A stretch of 64,000 nt of DNA from an uncultured Flavobacteriales bacterium (GTDB taxonomy: Bacteria; Bacteroidota; Bacteroidia; Flavobacteriales_D; Crocinitomicaceae), in contig CALSTG010000001.1 of NCBI GenBank assembly GCA_943789205.1, forward strand, positions 2,098,435 through 2,162,434, in the 5' to 3' direction. The first letter of the stretch is position 1. The number at the start of each line of letters is the position of its first letter. A model generated the notes under the pieces. The model had not been told where the DNA came from. It searched no databases and was given only the letters and a program-made list of their open reading frames with translations. Of the stretch, positions 38,357 through 46,536 are shown in pieces. A program made the position numbers and the translations under genes.

Positions 38357-38616
38357 TTGTTTTCTTTTGATTGATCATCAGTTTTTCGATGTGGTAAACC
38401 AAGGTTAATTTTAAACCACATCCGCTCGTGAAAGTAGTATAAAATCATTTTAGTAACAACCTCAATTCCGCCGATTTTTAAACCGGTCATTGCATCTCCT
38501 GTGATAAGCCAACCTATAATCATGGTATCTATGGTGCCAACAATTCTCCAGGTTATTGTTTTCGCAACATGGCGTTTTACTGAGGGGTCTTTAAATAAAA
38601 TTAAATCTAGTATCAT
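38353..38616 (-). CDS. DUF2061 small membrane protein
   Basis: An 87-residue protein. KDPSVKRHVAKTITWRIVGTID is the DUF2061 signature, followed by one hydrophobic segment (MIIGWLITGDAMTGLKIGG) and a second amphipathic one ending in HERMWFKI. Proteins of this family often precede or are fused to cysC in Bacteroidota, and this one overlaps cysC by 4 nt. A role in sulfate or sulfonate handling is assumed from this linkage only. It probably starts the sulfate-activation operon. Confidence 0.82.
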   Translation of the reverse strand: MILDLILFKDPSVKRHVAKTITWRIVGTIDTMIIGWLITGDAMTGLKIGGIEVVTKMILYYFHERMWFKINLGLPHRKTDDQSKENK

Positions 38617-38687
38617 TTTACGGCTTCGCCATTCTCACTCCCAATAAAACAATTAGGAATAGAGTATTTTTTATTTGACCAAATTAA

Positions 38688-39219
38688 TTATTCTTTACTC
38701 CAAAGAAGTAAAAAAGGTTCCTTTTGGCTTTTTGTATACACTGTGAACTCATCAGACGTCATGACCATGGCACGAATTTTTCGTGAAACAAGGTCTTCAG
38801 CTTTCTGTATGTGTTCTTGTAATATATTCTTATCAATGTCACCTATTAAAACAACATCTATGACACCCGAGTCTTTTCCCTTTGCGTAGTCTCCAATCAA
38901 ATAGGCATTCTCCACTGAACCTAGTCTTTCTATGACAGATTCAATGATGGAATCAATTCCAGTAATTTTCGAAACAATACTTTTGATTTCAGGGAATAAT
39001 GGGTGGGAGGTTTTGGCATTATACATGACCAAGGTTGCCTTTGGACTCACGTTCAATAAGTCCCGCGTCTTGTAATCGATTTAATTCAAGTCTTACGGAA
39101 TTGGTGCTTTCATCAAATTCGGTGGCTAATTCCCGGAGGTAGGCCTTCATTGTGGGGTTCAAAAAGAACTTAACCAACAACCGGATTCTTGTCTTTGATG
39201 TAATGAGTGCATCTAACAT
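38688..39219 (-). CDS. Winged-helix regulator fused to a nucleotidyltransferase-like domain (one frameshift)
   Basis: ORFs 39019-39219 and 38688-39056 form one ~177-residue protein. The N-terminal 65 residues are an ArsR-like winged helix (KTRIRLLVKFFLNP ... SVRLELNRLQDAGLIERE). After removing one base near 39030 the frame continues ESKGNLVMYNAKTSHPLFPEI. The second domain has AYLIGDYAKGKDSGVIDVVLIGD, which resembles the GSxxxG...DxD nucleotidyltransferase loop but shows GD for GS and one Asp only. Bacteroidota keep such proteins near capsule and LPS genes. It stands between hldD and the sulfate operon, with inverted repeats upstream. Confidence 0.78.
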
Positions 39220-39220
39220 T

Positions 39221-39291
39221 GAGTAACAAATTTACTCGTTATGTTCATTTGATGCTAATATTATCGAATATTTATGAACAAGTAATGAACA
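39221..39291 (-). promoter_or_regulatory. Promoter/operator region of the winged-helix regulator
   Basis: GAGTAA-CAAAT-TTACTC (39221-39237) is a perfect 6-bp inverted repeat with a 5-nt spacer. The minus-strand -7 box TAAATTTG (39227-39234) lies inside it. Further upstream TGTTCAT (39242-39248) is mirrored by two ATGAACA copies (39274-39280 and 39285-39291). No TTTG is at the -33 distance. Both repeat sets lie in the 75-nt gap before the regulator and are good candidates for autoregulation. Confidence 0.45.
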
Positions 39292-39294
39292 AAA

Positions 39295-40249
39295 CTAGGT
39301 GTTGAGGTAGTTTTGAACATAATCGCTTACGCCTTCTTCAAGGGTGTAGAATGATTTTGAGTAACCAGCTGCTATTAGCTTTTGCATGGAGGCTTCTGTG
39401 AAATACTGGTATTTATCTCGAATATCTAAAGGTGTGTCTATGAAGGATATTTTAGGTGCTATATCTAATGCTTTAAATGTAAGGCTCGCTAAATCATAAA
39501 AAGTGCGCGCCTTTCCTGTTCCAACATTATAGAGTCCAGAGGCCACTGCGGAATCAGAAAGAAAATTAAGTATGGACACCACATCTTTCACATAAATAAA
39601 ATCCCTAAGTTGTTCGCCATCTTTATATGCTTCATTGTGAGAACGAAACAATTGCATGCCTCCAGTTTTTTGAATTTGATTAAAGGTGTGTAATACAACG
39701 CTGGCCATTCTCCCTTTATGATTTTCATTTGGACCATAGACATTGAAGAACTTTACGCCAGCCCAGAAGGGAGGAGTCGCTGTTTGATTCAAAACCCATT
39801 TGTCAAAATTATTCTTCGAATCCCCATATGGGTTTAAAGGGCTCAATTTGTTTACAAGCTCATGTTTATCCTCGTAGCCATGCTCACCCAACCCGTAGGT
39901 CGCTGCGCTACTCGCGTAAATCACGGGAATATTATGAGCTGTGCAGGCATTCCAAATATCCTCGCTGTATTTAACATTTAAAGTCTCATGAATGCTGTAA
40001 TCCATTTCCGTGGTATCAGTTCTTGCACCGAGATGAAATACGAAATCAACTTTACTGTGGTTAATTGAAAACCAGTCAATAAATGCCGTTCTTTCAATTT
40101 TGGAATGAGCATTGAATATTTTTATGATTGCTTTCTTTATCCTTTCTCGAAAAGTCATCAACTAAAATGAGGTCATTTCTACCGGTCTGATTTAACTCTT
40201 GAGCAAGAAAGCTCGCGATAAATCCTGCAGCACCTGTAATGACTATCAT
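39295..40249 (-). CDS. hldD: ADP-L-glycero-D-manno-heptose 6-epimerase (one frameshift)
   Basis: The track gives 39295-40161, but the true start is the ATG at 40249: MIVITGAAGFIASFLAQEL is the NAD(P)-binding Rossmann start and joins the ORF after a one-base shift near 40105. The restored protein is ~318 residues, the normal size for HldD. The active-site YxxxK is PYGDSKNNF, and FFNVYGPNENHKGRMASVV is specific for HldD. It makes ADP-L-glycero-D-manno-heptose for the lipopolysaccharide core, so this organism probably has heptose in its LPS. It sits 9 nt after the deoxynucleoside kinase. Confidence 0.88.
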
Positions 40250-40258
40250 AATTTTTGT

Positions 40259-40873
40259 TTAGAATAGGCCGTTTATCTCAGCGTCAATGGAATGTATGAT
40301 TTTTCCCAAATCTTCTTGGCTTTCAGGAAATCTATTGTTGTCAATATCAATAATAAGCAGTTTGCCCTTATCATATGTTGAAATCCATGCCTCGTAGCGT
40401 TCATTCAATCTTTTCAGATAATCTAAACGAATACTTTCTTCATAATCCCGACCCCTCTGCTGAATTTGATTCACAAGGGTAGGGACACTAGCACGGAGAT
40501 AAATAAGTAAATCAGGTGCTGAAACAAAAGAATCCATAAGGGTAAATAATGAAAAATAGTTTTCAAAATCACGTGTAGTCATTAAGCCCATCGAATGCAG
40601 GTTCGGTGCGAAAATAAATGCATCCTCATAAATGGTTCTATCCTGGATTACAGTATTTTCCGTAGATTGGATTTCTTGTACTTGCGTAAAACGACTATTC
40701 AAATAATAAATTTGAAGATTGAATGACCATCGCTGCATATCATGATAAAAATCATTTAAATATGGATTGTGTTCTACATCTTCAAAGTGTGTCTCCCATC
40801 CGTAATGCTTAGAAAGCATATTGGTTAATGTTGTTTTCCCTGATCCTATATTTCCGGCAACGGCAATGTGCAT
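40259..40873 (-). CDS. Deoxynucleoside kinase
   Basis: A 204-residue kinase of the dGK/dAK/dCK family for salvage of deoxynucleosides. P-loop IAVAGNIGSGKTTLTNML; substrate-binding Glu and Trp in WETHFEDVEHNPYLNDF and RWSFNLQIYYLNSRF; the DR[ST] motif is QDRTIYEDAFIF; and LIYLRASVPTLVNQIQQRGRDYE holds the LID arginines. Whether it prefers deoxyadenosine or deoxyguanosine cannot be read from the sequence. It is separated by 54 nt from the upstream gene and 9 nt from hldD, so a shared transcript is likely. Confidence 0.9.
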   Translation of the reverse strand: MHIAVAGNIGSGKTTLTNMLSKHYGWETHFEDVEHNPYLNDFYHDMQRWSFNLQIYYLNSRFTQVQEIQSTENTVIQDRTIYEDAFIFAPNLHSMGLMTTRDFENYFSLFTLMDSFVSAPDLLIYLRASVPTLVNQIQQRGRDYEESIRLDYLKRLNERYEAWISTYDKGKLLIIDIDNNRFPESQEDLGKIIHSIDAEINGLF

Positions 40874-40927
40874 AATTTGTGTTTTTTCGCTTTGCTAAAT
40901 TAGTATAAATGGCTTTACACGAATCGA

Positions 40928-41734
40928 TTATTGAGATTTTAATTCATAGGCCATAATGACTCCCTTATTGCTAAAATAAAAAGAATTTCCTTCAACCTTA
41001 ACTGATGATGCCTTTGGGGCGGAAATCGAGAGGTTGATCAGATTGTTTTTTAAAGAATTAAATTGGACTTTATCTGTATTCATTGCTATGATATAATCTC
41101 GCCAAAAGTTCAGACTATTATACGTTTCTTCCAGCTGGCCTTTGAGATTTAAAAACATATCAAATACATATACGGTCTTGTCTTTGGTAAGAAGAAATAA
41201 ATCGTTGTTATGCTCACGACAGCTCTGAATTTCAATTTCTTGACCGAGAAGTGCATTCATATTCACCACACTTTGAATTGTTTTTTTTTCGATGAGATCA
41301 ATTAAATATAAAGAGCTATTAAAAGCATCAAAAACATAAAGCACATTTGATCTTGAGGACACCGCACAGCATACTGCATTTTGAATGTTAAAATCTTCTA
41401 AATCCATACATTCTCCATTAATACTGAAGGTATTGTCAAGGATACAGATTTGTTGTTGGTCTTGGGAAAATAAAATAGTTTTAAAGGCATTTATCGGCAG
41501 CAGTTGCGTTATTTCTCCTGTGGCACGAACACTTTGAGAAAATGTTGGTAATTGTCCATTTTCTGCTTTGTACAAATTATTATCGTTGAAAAAAAGAACG
41601 TTACCTGTTGCATCAGGAATCCATTTAAATTTTTCGCTAATTAGATACTTTTCTTTCCGTTCTACAAAATTAGGTTGACAAATCAGTTCTGAGGAAATCA
41701 CAATAAATAGCAACAAGGTCAGTAGTTTGGTCAT
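40928..41734 (-). CDS. Secreted protein with beta-propeller-like repeats, function unknown
   Basis: A 268-residue protein with a signal peptide (MTKLLTLLLFIVISSELICQ). The rest is beta-rich, with repeated blade-like patterns of the type NVLFFNDNNLYKAENG, NVLYVFDAFNSSLYLIDL and DLFLLTKDKTVYVFDMF, suggesting about six propeller blades. I do not recognise a catalytic motif. It lacks a T9SS sorting domain and a lipobox, so it is probably periplasmic. It lies 8 nt after the GH3 gene and may share its transcript. Confidence 0.7.
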   Translation of the reverse strand: MTKLLTLLLFIVISSELICQPNFVERKEKYLISEKFKWIPDATGNVLFFNDNNLYKAENGQLPTFSQSVRATGEITQLLPINAFKTILFSQDQQQICILDNTFSINGECMDLEDFNIQNAVCCAVSSRSNVLYVFDAFNSSLYLIDLIEKKTIQSVVNMNALLGQEIEIQSCREHNNDLFLLTKDKTVYVFDMFLNLKGQLEETYNSLNFWRDYIIAMNTDKVQFNSLKNNLINLSISAPKASSVKVEGNSFYFSNKGVIMAYELKSQ

Positions 41735-41742
41735 TTCTAAAT

Positions 41743-43275
41743 TTAATGATTTCTCGGAGACTTTTGGTTTCTTTCAAGAAGCTCTTGTATTAATAAACGG
41801 TCATTTTGTAGTCTTGGTATCTTGTGTTGTCCACCGAGCTTGTTTTTTCTTTTTAGCCAGTGTTCAAAGTCTTCTTTTTTTACATAATTAAACTTGGGGG
41901 GCATCATATTGAAATCACCTTTTCTTTTGCCCTTATAATCACCATTTATGGCCTTCATATTTTCTTCTATGGACTCCTCAAAATTCGAAAGATTTATATG
42001 CTGTTTGTTTTTTACTGCAATGACCCATTGATGACCACCGGAGCCCTTTAATTTTTGAAAATAGGGTCCAACGGTAAAGTCTGAAATCTCAACATTATGA
42101 ATTTTAGCCGCTTGAGCTATAGCTTTTTCAACGTGAGCTATTATGGTTTTTTCACCGAAAGCATTTATATAATGTGTAGTGCGTCCAGTAACCATAAACC
42201 TATATGGTTTGATAGAACTAAATTGAATGGTATCACCAATAATATAGCGCCACAATCCGGCAGAGGTAGAGATTACCAAGGCGTATTCAATTCCTGTTTT
42301 AACATCCTTTAACCCAACAACGTTTTGGGAATGAATCCCATCGAATTCCTCCATGGGAATAAACTCATAAAGTATCTGTGCATCGGTGAGTAATAGCATG
42401 TCATTGGAGTCTTTTAGGTCCTGAAGACCAAAATATCCTTCTGAGGAGTTGTAAGACTGAACATAATTCATTTTTGAATTGGGAAGCAATTTTTTAAACC
42501 TTTCTTTATATGGCTCGATATTCATCCCTCCATGAATATAAAGTTCAAGATTTGGCCATACTTCATGAATGTTTTTTTTGCCAGTAATCTCCAGAACTTT
42601 TTCAAAAAGTACAAGTGTCCATGAGGGCATACCAGCAATAATACAAATATTGTCACCAACTGTTGCTCTTGACATTTTATCTAGTTTTTCCTCCCAATTG
42701 TCCATAAGGGCAATTTCTCTTTTGGGTGTCCTTCTAATTTCTGTCCACCAGGGAAGGTTTTCAACGATAAACGCAGAAAGATCTCCAATGCTTGTGTTGT
42801 TGGCTTGCGCGTTGATTTGTGTACTGCCGCCTATGATAAGATGTTTTGCATTGTAAAGTTTTCGTTTTTCGTAGTTTTTATAATACAGCGCAAGAAGATC
42901 TTTACCACCTGCATAATGGTTTTCGTACAAAGAATCCGTAGTAATGGGTAATAATTTTTCAGTTTTTGTAGTTGTTCCTGAGGATTTAGCAAACCAGGTC
43001 GTAGATCCTGGCCAAAGGATATCTTTTTCTCCATTAATTTGTTTCTTTATAAGTGGAAATAAAGTATCGTAGTTACTAAGTGGAACTTTTTCTTTAAAAT
43101 CGTTAAAGCTTTTGATTTTCGAAAAATGATATGTTTTTCCAAATTCCGTTTGCTTCGCCCGTTGAACAAGGGTCAGAAGTACATCTAATTGACAAGAAAT
43201 AGGAGAGGAGGTGTAATTTTCTATCCTAGGAAGTCGCCTTTTAATAATGTGCGAAAAAACAGCATTAAAGGGCAT
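41743..43275 (-). CDS. GH3 family acyl-adenylating protein
   Basis: A 510-residue member of the GH3 auxin-responsive promoter family, related to firefly luciferase-type adenylating enzymes. The ATP-binding motif is WFAKSSGTTTKTEKLLPIT (SSGTTxxxxK), followed by YNSSEGYFGLQ and GLWRYIIGDTI and VTGRTTHYINAFGEK. Plant GH3 enzymes couple amino acids to jasmonate or auxin through an acyl-adenylate. Bacterial homologues are frequent in Bacteroidota, but their substrate is not known. Motifs needed for adenylation are present, so I expect an active acyl-amide ligase. The gene lies 21 nt after a 32-codon membrane peptide ORF. Confidence 0.85.
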   Translation of the reverse strand: MPFNAVFSHIIKRRLPRIENYTSSPISCQLDVLLTLVQRAKQTEFGKTYHFSKIKSFNDFKEKVPLSNYDTLFPLIKKQINGEKDILWPGSTTWFAKSSGTTTKTEKLLPITTDSLYENHYAGGKDLLALYYKNYEKRKLYNAKHLIIGGSTQINAQANNTSIGDLSAFIVENLPWWTEIRRTPKREIALMDNWEEKLDKMSRATVGDNICIIAGMPSWTLVLFEKVLEITGKKNIHEVWPNLELYIHGGMNIEPYKERFKKLLPNSKMNYVQSYNSSEGYFGLQDLKDSNDMLLLTDAQILYEFIPMEEFDGIHSQNVVGLKDVKTGIEYALVISTSAGLWRYIIGDTIQFSSIKPYRFMVTGRTTHYINAFGEKTIIAHVEKAIAQAAKIHNVEISDFTVGPYFQKLKGSGGHQWVIAVKNKQHINLSNFEESIEENMKAINGDYKGKRKGDFNMMPPKFNYVKKEDFEHWLKRKNKLGGQHKIPRLQNDRLLIQELLERNQKSPRNH

Positions 43276-43296
43276 AAATGGTTCGTTCGGTTGGGA

Positions 43297-43395
43297 TTAA
43301 CCCCACATTAAGATACTGATAATAATACCTAGTAATAATACAGTTACAATAGTACCTACAGCGTTGGTTGATTCTTCAAAAAAATTATCAGACAT
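43297..43395 (-). CDS. 32-residue single-pass membrane peptide
   Basis: An ORF too short for the track. It opens MSDNFFEESTNAVGTIVT, then 14 hydrophobic residues and MWG at the end. It has a soluble acidic head and one membrane helix with a Trp near the C terminus. It lies between the Bax-inhibitor gene (57 nt upstream) and GH3 (21 nt downstream) on the same strand, in a spot with no other explanation. Coding cannot be proved from one sequence; conservation in related genomes would be needed. Confidence 0.45.
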   Translation of the reverse strand: MSDNFFEESTNAVGTIVTVLLLGIIISILMWG

Positions 43396-43452
43396 AATGT
43401 ATATTTTCTACAAAAATAAATAAAAGGTTAATTCGCTCGACATGATTTTTTT

Positions 43453-44169
43453 TTAATCTCTTCCACCCATTATTCTTAACAATGAAAGAAAAAGATTAAT
43501 GAATAATATATAAAGGGTTAAGCCACCTATGAGTGCCATTTTATTTTTTTGTTCGTCATTCAGCTGTGCGTTTTGGGCAAGCTTCTTGAGCTCTTGCATG
43601 TGATAAGCTGTCAATCCTGTGAATACAAAAACACCTAGGCAGGCAATAATAAAGCCCATACTGTCGCTACCGATAAAAATATTTACAATTGAAGCTATGA
43701 ACATGCCTATGAATACCATATACAACAGACTTCCGAATTTACTCAAGTCAGTATTTGTTGTATAGCCGAGAATGGCCATTCCTCCAAAGGCTCCTGCAGT
43801 TACAAAAAAGGTATTGGCTATCGATTGGATATCATAGACCAGAAATATGGACGATAACATTAAACCCATTAAGCCTGAGTACAGAACAAATAGCATGGTC
43901 AGTGAAAGCATGGATAATTTATTGTAACCCCATTGTATAACAAAAGTTAAACCAATAGGCGCGAACATGACTACGTAAAATAAAGGGTTAAAACCACCTG
44001 TAGCTGATATAAAATAGCTAATGAACAGTTCAGGATCGTTGCCTACTCTAAAAGCAATTAGACCTGAAATGGCTAGTGCTGCAAACATATACGTATATAC
44101 AGATCTAAAAAACGTTTTTACGGATTCTGACGAATTTTGTACCTGGCTATTTTCAAAAATGGTATTCAT
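43453..44169 (-). CDS. Bax inhibitor-1/YccA family membrane protein
   Basis: A 238-residue protein with seven hydrophobic segments starting near residue 27 (VYTYMFAALAISGLIAFRVG). The family signature is spread over segments 2-6, and the end FINLFLSLLRIMGGRD is the classical C terminus of the family. Bacterial BI-1/BsYetJ homologues are pH-sensitive calcium-leak channels; E. coli YccA modulates FtsH. The physiological role here is unknown. It lies 7 nt after folE. Confidence 0.88.
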   Translation of the reverse strand: MNTIFENSQVQNSSESVKTFFRSVYTYMFAALAISGLIAFRVGNDPELFISYFISATGGFNPLFYVVMFAPIGLTFVIQWGYNKLSMLSLTMLFVLYSGLMGLMLSSIFLVYDIQSIANTFFVTAGAFGGMAILGYTTNTDLSKFGSLLYMVFIGMFIASIVNIFIGSDSMGFIIACLGVFVFTGLTAYHMQELKKLAQNAQLNDEQKNKMALIGGLTLYILFINLFLSLLRIMGGRD

Positions 44170-44176
44170 AACTCAA

Positions 44177-44788
44177 TTATTTAATCAAATTTATAAATTC
44201 TTTACGAGTTGAGTCGTTGTTTAAAAACAAACCAGTAAAAGCACTAGTTGTAGTAGCAGAATTTTGTTTTTGAACACCTCTCATTTGCATACACATGTGC
44301 GAACATTCAAGCACTACGGCAACTCCTTTTGGGTTTAATGTTCTTTGCAAACAGTCTCGTATTTCTATAGTTAATCTTTCTTGTACTTGTAATCGTCTTG
44401 AGTAAGAGTCAACAACACGCGGTATTTTACTTAATCCTACAATTTTGCCATTAGGAATGTAGGCGATGTGGGCTTTTCCAAAGAATGGTAAAACATGATG
44501 CTCACACAGTGAATAAATCTCTATGTCTTTGACCAGTACCATTTCTGAATATTCTTCATGAAATATAGCCTGCTTAACAATATCATCAGGATTTATCTCA
44601 TAACCATTCGTTAAAAACTTCATGGCTTTTGCAACCCTTTCAGGGGTCTTTAACAAACCTTCTCTGTCGGGGTTCTCTCCCAAATCTTTAAGAATTTGTC
44701 TATAATTGGTTTCAAGTGTGTTTGATTTCAAAATATTGGTTTTATAGGTAGTAAACGTAGTTGGATTAAAATGGTTCTTTACCTCCAA
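44177..44788 (-). CDS. folE: GTP cyclohydrolase I
   Basis: A 203-residue enzyme that converts GTP to 7,8-dihydroneopterin triphosphate. The zinc ligands are Cys and His in [11 protein letters not shown] and Cys in [10 protein letters not shown]. The substrate motif [22 protein letters not shown] is complete. Product feeds folate, tetrahydrobiopterin or queuosine synthesis. It overlaps the next upstream gene, a PTPS homologue, by 23 nt; the two therefore probably act on the same pathway. Confidence 0.95.
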   Translation of the reverse strand: MEVKNHFNPTTFTTYKTNILKSNTLETNYRQILKDLGENPDREGLLKTPERVAKAMKFLTNGYEINPDDIVKQAIFHEEYSEMVLVKDIEIYSLCEHHVLPFFGKAHIAYIPNGKIVGLSKIPRVVDSYSRRLQVQERLTIEIRDCLQRTLNPKGVAVVLECSHMCMQMRGVQKQNSATTTSAFTGLFLNNDSTRKEFINLIK

Positions 44789-45197
44789 AATATTCTACAA
44801 AATTATTTTCAGTTTCTATCAGCTTAATCTTTACCAATTCACCACCTTTTGCATCAATAAGTTCCTTTATTTCATCCCATATGCCAATGGCCAAATTTTC
44901 AGTTGATGACATGATACCCTTCATAAAGTCGACATCGAGGTTAATGTTCTTATGGTCAATTTTTTCAATCACTGAGGATTTGATAATGGTTCCAAGTTCC
45001 TTTAAATTCATAACAAAACCTGTTTCTTGGCTAGGAGCACCTTTTACGGTAACAAAAAGCTCAAAATTATGACCATGCCAATTTTTATTGCTGCATTTCC
45101 CAAAGACGTCATCATTTTTAGCATCAGACCAATCTTCGCGCCTTAATCTATGAGCTGCGTTAAATGTCTCTCTTCTTGTAATATAAATGGCTTTCAT
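44766..45197 (-). CDS. 6-pyruvoyl-tetrahydropterin synthase/QueD family protein, CX5HGH type
   Basis: A 143-residue T-fold enzyme acting on the product of FolE. Zinc His ligands are in TFNAAHRL and WHGHNF; the catalytic Cys is in [11 protein letters not shown]; the Asp-His pair is in KIDHKNIN and a pterin-anchoring Glu in ETENNFVEY. Cys and HGH are separated by five residues. E. coli QueD has CX3HGH, and mammalian PTPS and bacterial PTPS-II have CX5HGH. The spacing therefore points to 6-pyruvoyl-tetrahydropterin (tetrahydrobiopterin pathway) more than to queuosine. The gene starts 3 nt after mtaB. Confidence 0.88.
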   Translation of the reverse strand: MKAIYITRRETFNAAHRLRREDWSDAKNDDVFGKCSNKNWHGHNFELFVTVKGAPSQETGFVMNLKELGTIIKSSVIEKIDHKNINLDVDFMKGIMSSTENLAIGIWDEIKELIDAKGGELVKIKLIETENNFVEYFGGKEPF

Positions 45198-45200
45198 TTC

Positions 45201-46523
45201 TTATGCGATATCAATTGTAGATTCTGTATTAACTTTATATATACCATCCCGATCAAGATACTCAAGTTGAACATCACAAAACGAATTGCTCAGCGCTTTT
45301 TGGTATGGCGTTTTAATTTTAATATAATTTTCAGTGAAGCCATGTATGTATCCATTATGGTTTTCATCTTCAAATAATACCTTGCGCTGTGACCCCTTGT
45401 TTTTTTCGTAAAAATGGCGTTTTTTTCGATCTGATAATAGGTGAAGTACTTTACTTCTTTCTTTTCTTTCACTCATCGGAACCGCATCGCTCATTTTCTT
45501 TGCCGTTGTATTTGCCCTTTCTGAGTATGTAAACACATGTAAATATGAAACATCCAGATTTTTGAGAAAGTCAACAGTTTCTTTAAAAAGAGCTGCTGTT
45601 TCTCCGGGGAAGCCAACTATTACATCTACTCCAATGCATGCATCAGGGCGTAATTTTTTTATGTATTCAATTCTCTCTTGATATAATTTAGTGTCATATT
45701 TTCTGCGCATGGCCTTCAAAAGATTGTCATTTCCAGATTGTAATGGAATATGGAAGTGAGGCACGAATTTTTTAGAAGTCTCTAAGCAAAAGTGTATGAT
45801 TTCATTTGACAACAAGTTAGGTTCAATAGATGATATTCTATACCGATCAATACCTTTGACCTCCTCTAGCCTCTGAATCAATTGATAAAAATCTTCTTTA
45901 CCACCTTGACCGAAATCACCGATATTCACTCCAGTTAAGACAATTTCTTTTACATTTTTATTTGCAACCTCCTGAGCTTGCTCAAATGTTTTGTCAATAC
46001 TAGAATTCCTACTCTTTCCACGAGCTAAAGGTATAGTGCAAAATGTACAAAAGTAATCGCAGCCATCTTGTATTTTTAAAAAAGACCTTGTCCGATCACC
46101 GAAGGAGTATGATGGAACGAATTCTTTGGTGACTTTTATATGATCGAAAGCTACAATTGACGAAGTGTTGTTCTTATTCAGTTTTTCAAGATGTTCTAAA
46201 ACATTGAATTTTTCATTAGCACCTAGAACCATATCGACACCATCCATTGCACCAATCTCAGTTGGCTTAAGCTGTGCGAAGCAACCGACAATAATTACAA
46301 AAGAAGCTGGATTAATGCGTTTGGCTTTTTTGACGAGTTGTTTACACTTTCTATCTGCGTTTTCAGTTACCGAACAAGTGTTGATAACATAAATATCAGG
46401 TTGTTCTTCAAAATTAACCTTAGCAATTCCTGCATCTTCAAATAGACGAGAAATAGTCGATGTTTCTGAAAAATTCAGTTTACACCCGAGCGTATAGAAA
46501 GCAACTTTTTTAAACTGATTCAT
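45201..46523 (-). CDS. mtaB: tRNA t6A37 methylthiotransferase MtaB
   Basis: A 440-residue radical SAM enzyme that adds a methylthio group to threonylcarbamoyl-adenosine 37 of tRNA. The N-terminal MTTase domain has three cluster cysteines in TLGCKLNFSE, NTCSVTENAD and VGCFAQ. The radical SAM triad is DGCDYFCTFCTIPLARG. The C terminus is a TRAM RNA-binding domain (RKVLFEDENHNGYIHGFTENYIKI). KLNFSE near the start is typical of MtaB rather than MiaB. It has a full-consensus promoter and begins a long co-directional run to the left. Confidence 0.92.
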   Translation of the reverse strand: MNQFKKVAFYTLGCKLNFSETSTISRLFEDAGIAKVNFEEQPDIYVINTCSVTENADRKCKQLVKKAKRINPASFVIIVGCFAQLKPTEIGAMDGVDMVLGANEKFNVLEHLEKLNKNNTSSIVAFDHIKVTKEFVPSYSFGDRTRSFLKIQDGCDYFCTFCTIPLARGKSRNSSIDKTFEQAQEVANKNVKEIVLTGVNIGDFGQGGKEDFYQLIQRLEEVKGIDRYRISSIEPNLLSNEIIHFCLETSKKFVPHFHIPLQSGNDNLLKAMRRKYDTKLYQERIEYIKKLRPDACIGVDVIVGFPGETAALFKETVDFLKNLDVSYLHVFTYSERANTTAKKMSDAVPMSERKERSKVLHLLSDRKKRHFYEKNKGSQRKVLFEDENHNGYIHGFTENYIKIKTPYQKALSNSFCDVQLEYLDRDGIYKVNTESTIDIA

Positions 46524-46536
46524 AGGAATTCAGTTG

